From positions 124,001 to 188,000 of the forward strand of contig NZ_NRRB01000003.1 in NCBI RefSeq assembly GCF_002282895.1: a DNA stretch of 64,000 nucleotides, read 5' to 3'. The notes beneath the pieces were generated by a model. The model was not told the origin of the DNA. It made no database searches and was given only the letters and a program-made list of their open reading frames with translations. Shown here in pieces: positions 27,143-35,237 of the stretch. The DNA is from Paraferrimonas haliotis. GTDB lineage: Bacteria > Pseudomonadota > Gammaproteobacteria > Enterobacterales > Shewanellaceae. Position 1 is the stretch's first letter. Each line of letters starts with the position of its first letter. A program made the translations under genes and the position numbers.

Positions 27143-27400
27143 ATGTCACCCGCAACGCTCGCGTTACTAATACCCATCATTGCTATTGCCGGCGGTATTT
27201 TACTTAAGGCCTATCGCACCCACATTGCTCACAAACAAGAGTTAATGCAGCATGAGATTGAAATTAAAGGAAAAGCATCGCAACAAAAAGTAGCAAATTT
27301 AGAAGAGCAAGTCGCCCAACTTACCCAGCGCGTGGTAACTTTAGAGGCACTAGTAACCGACAGCCGTTATCAATTGCAAAAAGACATCGACGCCTTGTAA
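27143..27400 (+). CDS. PspB-like small membrane protein with coiled coil
   Basis: Hypothetical inner-membrane protein of 85 aa from the ATG at 27143, which follows AAAGGAAC. An upstream in-frame ATG at 27113 is less likely. One transmembrane helix (about residues 4-21) is followed by a charged coiled coil. The overall plan matches PspB, and the C-terminal pattern LEALVTDSRYQLQKDIDAL closely resembles the C-terminus of PspC in this window (LESHVISDSYNLKREIDNL). This suggests a relative of the phage-shock membrane proteins outside the psp operon. Function unknown. Confidence 0.75.
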   Translation: MSPATLALLIPIIAIAGGILLKAYRTHIAHKQELMQHEIEIKGKASQQKVANLEEQVAQLTQRVVTLEALVTDSRYQLQKDIDAL

Positions 27401-27420
27401 TCTTGCTACCGCTTTAACGG

Positions 27421-28335
27421 TTAGTCATCAAACCGATACAGCAACACTTTTAGTGAACGTTCAGGGTCTATGTCTGCAAATACCTCTGGATTAGCAATAC
27501 GCTCGATGAAGGTGAGTTTTGGTGCCAGCGAGGTCACTTGCTCTTTAATGAAGGCGGACCCTAAATCTGGGGCGTTTAAACACAGCAACAGATAGCCGCC
27601 TGAATTCATTAATTCAGGCAGGCGACGAATCAGTTTAGGGTAGTCTTTAGTGGCAATGAAACTGCCTTTTTGAAAACTTGGGGGATCCGCCACGATAATG
27701 TCGTAACCGCCAAATTTTTTAAGCTTTCCCCAACTTTTAAAGATATCATGACTCAAAAACCGAGCACCGCGCTCGATGCCATTTAGCTGATGATTCTGCT
27801 GTCCAACCTTAAGCGCACCACGACTCATATCAATGTTAACCACAGATTTAGCCGCCCCAGTCAAGGCCACGCATGAAAATGCACAGGTATAAGCAAACAA
27901 GTTAAGTACATTGGCACTTTTAGCATGCTCAAAAAGCCATTGACGACCTTTTGCCATGTCTAAAAAAAGGCCATGATTTTGATTGGACATTAGTTGAACC
28001 TGATAGCGACATGGCCCTTCTCGAACAATATGCTGAGCAGGCACTTCACCGCAAATCAGTTGCGTAGTTGACTCTCCAGAAGCTCGACATTGATAAACCA
28101 AATTGAGCTGCCGTTCACTGAACCGGTGAGCAAACTTTTCCGACACGGCTTCAATGACCGCGCATTTATCTTGCTCACTGAGCACTTTAAAACTGGTCAG
28201 TAGTAATACTTCAGGAAACCAATCTAAACACAGATGATTTAACCCTTGGTATAAGCCGCCACGACCATGAAATAAGCGTTGTGCCTGATCGGTATCTAAC
28301 AGGTTATCAATACTGTTAACTAATGGCGAAATCAT
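27421..28335 (-). CDS. Class I SAM-dependent methyltransferase, RlmI-like
   Basis: Probable RNA or rRNA methyltransferase related to the catalytic domains of RlmI/RlmK. It has 304 aa. The SAM-binding region begins around residue 140 with VLNLFAYTCAFSCVAL; the acidic motif VVNIDMS and the catalytic motif VADPPSF (around residue 213) follow. No PUA domain like that of RlmI is obvious at the N-terminus. The ATG overlaps the stop of the upstream AI-2E family gene by four bases, so they form an operon. The modified base is not identifiable here. Confidence 0.82.
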   Translation of the reverse strand: MISPLVNSIDNLLDTDQAQRLFHGRGGLYQGLNHLCLDWFPEVLLLTSFKVLSEQDKCAVIEAVSEKFAHRFSERQLNLVYQCRASGESTTQLICGEVPAQHIVREGPCRYQVQLMSNQNHGLFLDMAKGRQWLFEHAKSANVLNLFAYTCAFSCVALTGAAKSVVNIDMSRGALKVGQQNHQLNGIERGARFLSHDIFKSWGKLKKFGGYDIIVADPPSFQKGSFIATKDYPKLIRRLPELMNSGGYLLLCLNAPDLGSAFIKEQVTSLAPKLTFIERIANPEVFADIDPERSLKVLLYRFDD

Positions 28336-29396
28336 GATGGCTTGTGCTCTTGTTCCACCTTATGAAGGTCGCCATCACCACCGAGCAACACAGCAAACCA
28401 TCGTCCGCCTTCGCTGCTTTCTAAAATGATTTTGACCATCATGGTTAAGGGCACCGACAACAACATCCCAGTTGAGCCTAATAGCCAGCCCCAAAATATC
28501 AATGACAGGAACACCACCAAGGTACTCAACCCGAGTCCTCGCCCCATAAACTTAGGCTCAACAATATTACCCATCACGGTATTGCTGCCCAAATAAAGTA
28601 GCGCGGTTAAGCCGGCTGCTGTTGGTCCGAGTTGTACTAACGCTAATACCACCGCCGGTACAGCAGCGATAATACTTCCTATGTTTGGAATGTAGTTAAA
28701 CAGAAAGGCCACCACCGCCCATAACAAGGCGTAGTCAACACCAATTAGCCACAAGCCGGCTCCAACCACACAACCGGTGGCTAAGCTGATCAGGGTCTTT
28801 ATCACCATATAGCGATTAATGGACTCTAACACCTCATCAATTTGCTGCAATCGCATGTCGGGATCATTGAACGCGTAGTGCACTTTTTTCGCTAAGCTCG
28901 GTGCTTCGTAAAGCATAAAAATAACGGTCAACACAATAAGAAATAGATTCGTCATGACGTTACCAACACCTGAAAGCATATTGGTTGCCAGCGACATGGC
29001 TTGGCCAGGATCGAAATAGCTGACGACTTGCTCGCGAGAGACCTGAATATTATTGCGCGCTAACAGTTCGAAGAACCAAGCGAATTCGCTGAGTAGCTTT
29101 TCTCGGTAAACCGGTAATTGCTGAGTAAATTCATTGATGGAGCTGCCCACAAGGCCAGCTAGCCAAAGCCCCATTAATACCGCAAAACCAACGATCACCA
29201 AAATTGCGATGCCTTTCGGTACTCGCCGCTCGGTCATTCGAGTAATGATTGGGTTACAAATAATGGCAATAAAAGCCGACAAGATAAAAGGAACCAGCAT
29301 TGCGCTGGCGCTCTTAATACCCGCTAATATAACCACCAAAAACGCAAGAATGGCTAAAGTCTTAAACGAAACGCTTTCTCGGCTGACGGGAAGCAT
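28332..29396 (-). CDS. AI-2E family transporter (YdiK/PerM-like permease)
   Basis: Inner-membrane permease of the UPF0118/AI-2 exporter superfamily, 354 aa with about eight hydrophobic segments. Typical elements are the N-terminal paired helices (FLVVILAGIKSASAMLVPF), a large soluble loop around residues 90-190, and the conserved VVAFLFNYIPNIGSIIAAVP stretch around residue 225. Members export diverse solutes; AI-2 itself is not implied. It is divergent from folX and overlaps the downstream methyltransferase gene. Confidence 0.88.
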   Translation of the reverse strand: MLPVSRESVSFKTLAILAFLVVILAGIKSASAMLVPFILSAFIAIICNPIITRMTERRVPKGIAILVIVGFAVLMGLWLAGLVGSSINEFTQQLPVYREKLLSEFAWFFELLARNNIQVSREQVVSYFDPGQAMSLATNMLSGVGNVMTNLFLIVLTVIFMLYEAPSLAKKVHYAFNDPDMRLQQIDEVLESINRYMVIKTLISLATGCVVGAGLWLIGVDYALLWAVVAFLFNYIPNIGSIIAAVPAVVLALVQLGPTAAGLTALLYLGSNTVMGNIVEPKFMGRGLGLSTLVVFLSLIFWGWLLGSTGMLLSVPLTMMVKIILESSEGGRWFAVLLGGDGDLHKVEQEHKPS

Positions 29397-29486
29397 AGTA
29401 TTGATAATTCCTTATTTTTCGATCCCAAAGTGGTTCAAGCTCGTATACACTGCTTATCATAAGTGGAAAAAAAACAAAGAAAAAGT

Positions 29487-29858
29487 ATGCAATCAGATAA
29501 AGCCATTATTCGTATTAAAAACCTTCGATTACGCACTTACATCGGCATCAACCCCGATGAAGTAAAAAACAAACAGGACGTCGTTATTAATGTTGTGATT
29601 GAGTATTGTGCAGACAATGCTCGTGAAAGCGATAATATGGATGACGCCTTGAATTATCGAACCATCACCAAAAAAATCATTCCATTGGTGGAAGACAATC
29701 GTTTTTACCTTTTAGAGAAACTCACCGCTGACGTACTCGCTATTGCCAGTGAGCACCCTTGGGTCGAGCGCGCCAGCGTTGAAATAGACAAGCCGCACGC
29801 TCTGCGCTTTGCTGACTCGGTTTCTCTGCAACTAAGCTTTGATAAACACCAACAATAG
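29487..29858 (+). CDS. folX: Dihydroneopterin triphosphate 2'-epimerase
   Basis: Small tunnelling-fold enzyme that epimerises dihydroneopterin triphosphate to the monapterin form. It has 123 aa from the ATG at 29487; an ATG at 29463 would add eight residues. The stretches [15 protein letters not shown] and [12 protein letters not shown] match E. coli FolX closely and separate it from FolB. It is followed 11 bases later by the yfcH homologue, the same pairing as in E. coli. Monapterin is the cofactor of PhhA in Pseudomonas, and phhA is also in this window, a plausible metabolic link. Confidence 0.92.
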   Translation: MQSDKAIIRIKNLRLRTYIGINPDEVKNKQDVVINVVIEYCADNARESDNMDDALNYRTITKKIIPLVEDNRFYLLEKLTADVLAIASEHPWVERASVEIDKPHALRFADSVSLQLSFDKHQQ

Positions 29859-29869
29859 CGAGCGCTGTT

Positions 29870-30766
29870 ATGCAAGTATTGATAACCGGAGCCACTGGCT
29901 TTATTGGGCGGGTCGTCGTCAAGCGATTACAAAAACACGGCCACCACATCACTGTGGTGAGTCGAAACTTAAACAACGCTGAAAGCATACTCGGCAAAGA
30001 CGCTGTGTATTTACAAGATTTAACTCAGCTGAAGAATTTAGACGATTACGATGCGGTTATTAATCTAGCGGGAGAGCCTATTGTTGATAAAGCTTGGAGT
30101 GCTAAACAAAAACAACGAATCATAGACAGTCGTTGGAACATCACTGAAAAGCTAACGGATTTAATTAACGCCTCAGCCAATCCTCCAAGGTGCTTTATCT
30201 CTGGCTCAGCGATTGGGATTTATGGCAGCCATGACCACCAATGGCTTGACGAGAACGCTGCGCAAAACGACGACTTTGGTCATCAAGTATGCCTAGGCTG
30301 GGAGCAAAAAGCGCTTGCAGCACAATCGCAGCAGACTCGTGTGTGCGTAATACGCACCGGCTTAGTTTTAGGCCGTGGCGGTGGTTTGCTCGGAAAGATG
30401 CTGTTGCCATTTAAGCTGGGACTGGGCGGTCGCCTAGGCTCAGGTCAACAAGGCATGAGCTGGATCCACATCGATGACTACGTCGATATGCTGTTGTTTT
30501 TAATGTTGGAAACCGAGGCTCACGGCATTTTTAACGGGACCGCTCCGAATCCAGTATCCAATCAAACCTTTACTCAATGCTTAGGTAAAGCGTTAAACAG
30601 GCCTACTGTGTTTCCGGTTCCGGCTCTGGTGTTAACGTTATTGCTTGGGGAGCGCTCGAGCATGTTGCTCGAAGGCCAATTTGTCATCCCCAAAGCGGTT
30701 AGTGAGCTTGGCTTTGCTTTTAAATACAACAACCTAGACAGTGCGCTAGCGGATATTATCCGCTAG
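29870..30766 (+). CDS. yfcH: TIGR01777 family NAD(P)-binding epimerase-like protein
   Basis: Extended short-chain dehydrogenase-like protein of unknown substrate. It has 298 aa. The Rossmann motif GATGFIGR is at residues 6-13, followed by INLAGEPI (about 65) and a SAIGIYG stretch (about 112) in place of a typical YxxxK site. A C-terminal DUF1731-type domain is suggested by the ALNRPTVFPVPALVL segment. It is co-transcribed with folX. Confidence 0.9.
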   Translation: MQVLITGATGFIGRVVVKRLQKHGHHITVVSRNLNNAESILGKDAVYLQDLTQLKNLDDYDAVINLAGEPIVDKAWSAKQKQRIIDSRWNITEKLTDLINASANPPRCFISGSAIGIYGSHDHQWLDENAAQNDDFGHQVCLGWEQKALAAQSQQTRVCVIRTGLVLGRGGGLLGKMLLPFKLGLGGRLGSGQQGMSWIHIDDYVDMLLFLMLETEAHGIFNGTAPNPVSNQTFTQCLGKALNRPTVFPVPALVLTLLLGERSSMLLEGQFVIPKAVSELGFAFKYNNLDSALADIIR

Positions 30767-30776
30767 CTCTTTGATG

Positions 30777-33248
30777 TTAACTGGCTCTTAATAGCGCTGC
30801 ACATTGCTGACTGAGTAGATGACGGCAGCGCCACCAACCCAATACCGCCACCACCACAGCGCCACTGATGGGCGACAACAACCACCAGTGCCAGTGCATT
30901 TGATTGGTTAATTCAAACACCTGGGTTTTCAATAACCACAACGCGACTTCAGCCACAATCACCGCCAGTAATCCAGCGAGTGCTCCCAGTAAACCAAACT
31001 CCAGCGCCGTCGACCATCTAAGCAGTCGACCAGGGGCGCCCATGGTTCTTAACACCGCCAATTCTCGAGTTCGCTGTGACATGCTGGCCTCAGTTTGTGC
31101 CAACATCACCAACGCACTGGCACAGACCACCAGCACTAACACCAAACTCAACGACAAGGATACTTGGTCAACGATCTGGCGCATTTGCTCAACAATGGCG
31201 CCCACATCAATAAGCGACACCGTTGGGTAGTCTCTCACCAACTCAAGCAACGATGCTTGTTGATGATCCTCTAAATAGAACGAGCCAATGTAGGTGGCAG
31301 GAAACTCTGCCAACTTCTCTGGGGCGAAGATTAAGAAAAAGTTAGGTTGCAAACTTTCCCACTGCAACGTGCGCAAATTGGCGACGGTTACCGTGACTGC
31401 TTGGCCATCAATGGTAAAGGTTAATTCATCCCCCATTTCGATGCCCATTCGTTTGGCAAAATCTTCTTCTATCGACACATCATCAGGAGCGCTTGACCAC
31501 TGTCCTGCAACGATTTCATTGTTGGGTGGCAGTGAGCTCTTAAAGGTTAAATTAAGCTCGCGACCAACTCCTGAGCGGCCTTCCTGCTCACTTTCTTCAT
31601 CCATGGGTGTGGAGTCGCCGCTGCGACGAATCAATGGCTCACCATTAATGTGGCTCATGCGACCTCGGATAACTGGATAAAGGTCGGTGTGCTCGATGTT
31701 ACGCTCTTGGAAGAAGCCGGTAATCGGCTGAGTTTCATCCGGCGCGATATTGACCAAGAAGTAGTTTGGGGTGCGCTCTGGCAATTGCTCTTGCCAGTCA
31801 GCCAATAGGTCTTGTCGCAATGCCAAAATGGTGAGCAGCAATACCAATGCGGTACTAAAACCCACCAAATGCACTGAGTTTTGTCGGCCTCGGCGCCGCA
31901 GAGAAGCCAGTGCCAATTGCAATGGGCTGGCCACGCTCAAGCCAATGCTGTGGCCTAAGCGAATAAAGCCAAGACCAACAAAGAGCAACAATAAACCCAT
32001 TAATAAAGCAGTCGCCACCACGATAAGAGTTAGCGACAGGCTGCGGCTGTACAAATAGCCTAGGGTCGCCATGGCTATTAAACTGAGCAAACCGTTTAGC
32101 CAAGCGCTCCAGCTGACCCCTTCCAATTGACGCTGGATCACACGCAATGGCGGAATTGCCAACAATCTTAGAATTGGGTAAGCAGAAAACATAAAGGCGC
32201 TAAAAAAGCCGGTGACTATGCCCAACACAATCGGACGAGTTGCCGCAGGTGCACTGGCCATAAGCTCGGGTGGTAACCACCGCGATACCAGAGAATCCAG
32301 TCCAGCGCCCATGATCAAACCAAACACCACCCCCACTGAGGTCACTAACGTAAGGTGGGATACAAAAATGAGTTTGATTTGATTAGCACTGGCGCCAAAA
32401 GTTTTTAGCATAGCCACTACGTCGAAGTGACGTTGGCAATAGCGATTGGCTGCAATGCCAATGGCGGCACACGCCAACGCGATTCCCAACAAGCTTGCCA
32501 ATAACAAAAAGCGCTCGGCTCGACGAATCGAGCTGGCGATGGGTGACTCGCCACTGCGCACATCTTGCCAGCGCTGCACGTCGCTAAGTTGCGGTTTAAT
32601 AAAGTCATCAAACTGCTTAAGCGCTTCAACGCTGCCTACAAATTGGGTGCGATAGCCAACGCGGCTGCCCGGTTGTACCACGCCCGTTGCTGCCACTTGA
32701 TCCATGGTAATCAGCAGCACAGGCGAGGCGCTAAACAAACTTAGCCCGCCGTCTGGCAGTTTACTAATTTCTTGAGTGAGGGCAAAACGACTTTGACCAA
32801 GCTCAATGCTGTCGGGGTTTCCCAGTAAAGCTCTAATACGACTTTCTGCCCAGGCCTCGCCATTACCCGGTAAGCCTTGCGCGGTGCCACTGGCCAAATC
32901 AATGCTGCCCTTGAGTGGGTAGCCGCTTTCCACGGCTCGCACTTGCACCAACAGCATTTCATCGTCAGCAAAGATGACCGAATTAAAGCGCATGCTGCTG
33001 GTGTAGCGAAGTCCCAGCTCATCGGCTTTAGCAAGCCATGTGGGATCGATGGGTTGCGATGCAGCAAAAATGCGGTCAGCGGCAATGAACTGACTGGCCT
33101 GCTCTGAAATAGCCGCTTGTAAGCGCTCGCTCACCCGTGATAAACCACTGACCGACATCACCGCCAAGGTAATCGCCAGCAGTATCAACACCAATTGCCC
33201 TTGAGTAAACTCTCGACGGAATAGCCGCCAAGCGATGGCAAAATCCAT
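30777..33248 (-). CDS. ybbP: ABC transporter permease YbbP
   Basis: Large FtsX/MacB-type inner-membrane permease, 823 aa. One N-terminal helix is followed by a periplasmic domain, then three helices around residues 255-365, a second set around 390-490, a second periplasmic domain (about 510-690), and a final three-helix FtsX block at 695-810. It partners with the ATPase YbbA, encoded three bases upstream. The E. coli ybbAP pair is also next to tesA. Likely a mechanotransmission-type exporter or lipid-handling system; the substrate is unknown. Confidence 0.92.
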   Translation of the reverse strand: MDFAIAWRLFRREFTQGQLVLILLAITLAVMSVSGLSRVSERLQAAISEQASQFIAADRIFAASQPIDPTWLAKADELGLRYTSSMRFNSVIFADDEMLLVQVRAVESGYPLKGSIDLASGTAQGLPGNGEAWAESRIRALLGNPDSIELGQSRFALTQEISKLPDGGLSLFSASPVLLITMDQVAATGVVQPGSRVGYRTQFVGSVEALKQFDDFIKPQLSDVQRWQDVRSGESPIASSIRRAERFLLLASLLGIALACAAIGIAANRYCQRHFDVVAMLKTFGASANQIKLIFVSHLTLVTSVGVVFGLIMGAGLDSLVSRWLPPELMASAPAATRPIVLGIVTGFFSAFMFSAYPILRLLAIPPLRVIQRQLEGVSWSAWLNGLLSLIAMATLGYLYSRSLSLTLIVVATALLMGLLLLFVGLGFIRLGHSIGLSVASPLQLALASLRRRGRQNSVHLVGFSTALVLLLTILALRQDLLADWQEQLPERTPNYFLVNIAPDETQPITGFFQERNIEHTDLYPVIRGRMSHINGEPLIRRSGDSTPMDEESEQEGRSGVGRELNLTFKSSLPPNNEIVAGQWSSAPDDVSIEEDFAKRMGIEMGDELTFTIDGQAVTVTVANLRTLQWESLQPNFFLIFAPEKLAEFPATYIGSFYLEDHQQASLLELVRDYPTVSLIDVGAIVEQMRQIVDQVSLSLSLVLVLVVCASALVMLAQTEASMSQRTRELAVLRTMGAPGRLLRWSTALEFGLLGALAGLLAVIVAEVALWLLKTQVFELTNQMHWHWWLLSPISGAVVVAVLGWWRCRHLLSQQCAALLRAS

Positions 33249-33251
33249 GGC

Positions 33252-33953
33252 TTACTCTCCTACCGCAATGGGCGTTTGCGTCAATTCAATCAGGTGGCCG
33301 TCTTCCATTTGCACCTGACGCTGACAACGCATGGCAAGCTTTTGGTCGTGTGTAACCAGAATTAAGGTAGTGCCTTGAGCTTGGTTGAGCTCAAACAGCA
33401 AGTTGGCAACTCGCTCGCCATTGGCACTGTCGAGGTTTCCTGTAGGCTCATCGGCAAACAACACCTTAGGTTGACTAATAAAGGCTCGAGCTAGTGCAAC
33501 TCGCTGTTGCTCACCGCCGGACAGCTGCTTAGGCAAATGGTGCAAGCGATGGCTAAGGCCCACCTTATCTAACCATTGCAGGGCTTTTTCCTTTGCGTTT
33601 TTAAGACCTGACAGCTCAGCTGGAAGCATGACGTTTTCCAGAGCCGTTAAGGTATCCACCAACATAAATGACTGGAATACAAAGCTGGTTTTTTGTTTTC
33701 GCAACTGCGCTTTTTGCTCTTCATCGAGATTAGAGAGATCCACCCCATCAATACTGACGTTTCCAGAGCTAGGGGTGTCTAATGCTGCGATGATACCCAG
33801 TAACGTAGATTTGCCTGAGCCGGAGGGTCCAACTACCGCCAACGATTCACCGGACTTGACATCAAGGTCAATGCCCTTGAGTATTTTTAGAGGACCTTCT
33901 TGGGTTTCAACCTGTTTAATGAGCTGAGAGACTTTAATGACACTATTTATCAC
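33252..33953 (-). CDS. ybbA: ABC transporter ATP-binding protein YbbA
   Basis: ATPase of the LolD/MacB class that powers YbbP. From the GTG at 33953 it has 233 aa, with GGAAG nine bases upstream and an N-terminus (INSVIKVSQLIK) that matches E. coli YbbA; a longer in-frame start at 34022 is less likely. Walker A GPSGSGKST, signature LSGGEQQR and Walker B VLFADEP are present. Its start codon lies inside the coding region of the divergent tesA gene, giving a 17-base head-to-head overlap. Confidence 0.93.
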   Translation of the reverse strand: MINSVIKVSQLIKQVETQEGPLKILKGIDLDVKSGESLAVVGPSGSGKSTLLGIIAALDTPSSGNVSIDGVDLSNLDEEQKAQLRKQKTSFVFQSFMLVDTLTALENVMLPAELSGLKNAKEKALQWLDKVGLSHRLHHLPKQLSGGEQQRVALARAFISQPKVLFADEPTGNLDSANGERVANLLFELNQAQGTTLILVTHDQKLAMRCQRQVQMEDGHLIELTQTPIAVGE

Positions 33954-34536
33954 GACCAAACGCTTCCTTTTGATTATCAGCTTGCTGTTATTACCTTTAT
34001 CTTGGGCTAAAGCGGCCACCATAATGATCGTTGGCGATAGCCTCAGTGCCAGTTATGGCATGCCTGAAAATAAAGGCTGGGTTTATTTATTAGAGCAAAC
34101 GATGCCACAACACCAATGGATCAATGCCTCAAGTAGCGGCGAGACAACCGGCGGTGGTTTACGACGTCTAACTGGCATACTAGAGCATCAGAGCCCAGAT
34201 GTAATCTTTATTGAGCTTGGCGGTAACGATGGGCTGCGAGGTTTCCCGCCAAAGAAAATGAAAAACAACCTGGAGAAAATGGTGGATTTGGCTAAAAGCA
34301 GCGGTGCTAAAGTATTGCTCAGTGAAGTGATCATTCCGCCGAACTATGGGCCGCGTTACTCAAGCCTGTTCACAAAAGTGTTTCAAGAAGTTGCAGAAGA
34401 GAAAGAAGTTGAATTAGTACCCTTCTTCATGCGCCAGATCGCCATTGATCCTTCGCTCATGCAACAAGATGGTATTCACCCTAATCAAAAAGCGCAACCC
34501 ATTATCGCCGATATCATGCGCCCCTATTTCGAATAA
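33937..34536 (+). CDS. tesA: Multifunctional acyl-CoA thioesterase I / protease I / lysophospholipase L1
   Basis: Periplasmic SGNH hydrolase. It has 199 aa. The signal peptide ends near AKAA (residue 27). The block I nucleophile is in GDSLSASYG, block III is GGNDGLRG, and block V is DGIHPNQ, giving the Ser-Asp-His triad. The start at 33937 is needed for the signal peptide. It overlaps the first 17 bases of ybbA on the other strand, so the two promoters must lie within each other's genes. Confidence 0.94.
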   Translation: MTLFITTKRFLLIISLLLLPLSWAKAATIMIVGDSLSASYGMPENKGWVYLLEQTMPQHQWINASSSGETTGGGLRRLTGILEHQSPDVIFIELGGNDGLRGFPPKKMKNNLEKMVDLAKSSGAKVLLSEVIIPPNYGPRYSSLFTKVFQEVAEEKEVELVPFFMRQIAIDPSLMQQDGIHPNQKAQPIIADIMRPYFE

Positions 34537-34544
34537 CCACACTA

Positions 34545-34610
34545 AGGGGACGTACCCCATTTCACACACCATGCGAAATCAAAGGGTTACAGCATAGGGG
34601 TACGTCCCCT
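34545..34610. repeat. Inverted-repeat element after tesA
   Basis: AGGGGACGTACCCC at 34545-34558 and GGGGTACGTCCCCT at 34597-34610 are perfect 14-bp inverted copies around a 38-bp spacer. Each copy is itself a palindrome around ACGT. It resembles the nested pair after mtrB in layout, though the core sequence differs, and looks like a small BIME/REP or non-autonomous element. No transposase gene is nearby. Confidence 0.65.
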
Positions 34611-34624
34611 ATGGGAGCAGGTAC

Positions 34625-34656
34625 AAAAAAAGCCGTAACAATCGTTACGGCTTTTT

Positions 34657-34657
<1 letters not shown>
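34625..34657. terminator. Bidirectional terminator between tesA and the tRNA array
   Basis: AAAAAAAGCCGTAAC, AATC, GTTACGGCTTTTTT: a perfect stem with A and T runs on both sides. It ends at the CCA tail of the last tRNA-Ala, so it can close both tesA and the tRNA operon. Confidence 0.92.
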
Positions 34658-34732
<75 letters not shown>

Positions 34733-34742
34733 ATCATAATGA

Positions 34743-34818
34743 TGGCGTCCCCTAGGGGATTCGAACCCCTGTTACCGCCGTGAAAGGGCGGTGTCCTAGG
34801 CCTCTAGACGAAGGGGAC
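34743..34818 (-). tRNA. tRNA-Glu(TTC)
   Basis: 76 nt including CCA; acceptor GTCCCCT/AGGGGAC, anticodon TTC, T-arm GGTTCGAATCC. One of three identical copies, next to the glutamyl-tRNA synthetase gene. Confidence 0.97.
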
Positions 34819-34853
34819 CCTGGACTTTCATCAGTTTACTTCGGATGGCGAAG

Positions 34854-34929
34854 TGGCGTCCCCTAGGGGATTCGAACCCCTGTTACCGCCGTGAAAGGGC
34901 GGTGTCCTAGGCCTCTAGACGAAGGGGAC
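34854..34929 (-). tRNA. tRNA-Glu(TTC)
   Basis: Second identical copy, 76 nt with CCA, anticodon TTC. The spacers on either side share the same sequence apart from one or two bases, indicating tandem duplication. Confidence 0.97.
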
Positions 34930-34966
34930 CCATGGACTTTTCATCAGTTTACTTCGGATGGCGAAG

Positions 34967-35042
34967 TGGCGTCCCCTAGGGGATTCGAACCCCTGTTACC
35001 GCCGTGAAAGGGCGGTGTCCTAGGCCTCTAGACGAAGGGGAC
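34967..35042 (-). tRNA. tRNA-Glu(TTC)
   Basis: Third identical copy, 76 nt with CCA, anticodon TTC. Follows tRNA-Ala in the operon. Confidence 0.97.
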
Positions 35043-35066
35043 CCATGGACTTCTTAAAAACTAACT

Positions 35067-35142
<76 letters not shown>

Positions 35143-35200
35143 TCAGGTTAGCTTTTCACATTTAGGTTTCGCAAGCTGCGTTCCCTTAAGTGCGAGGCGC

Positions 35201-35229
35201 ATTCTATGCAGCTTGCGAATTAGAGTCAA
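35201..35229 (-). promoter_or_regulatory. Promoter of the tRNA Ala-Glu operon
   Basis: -35 TTGACT and -10 TAGAAT with a 17-base spacer, followed by a GC-rich discriminator (GCGCCTCGC) typical of stringently controlled stable-RNA promoters. It starts nine bases after the gltX stop codon. The -10 is bracketed by a perfect 12-bp inverted repeat (35168-35179 and 35208-35219). Confidence 0.85.
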
Positions 35230-35237
35230 CCCATTTT

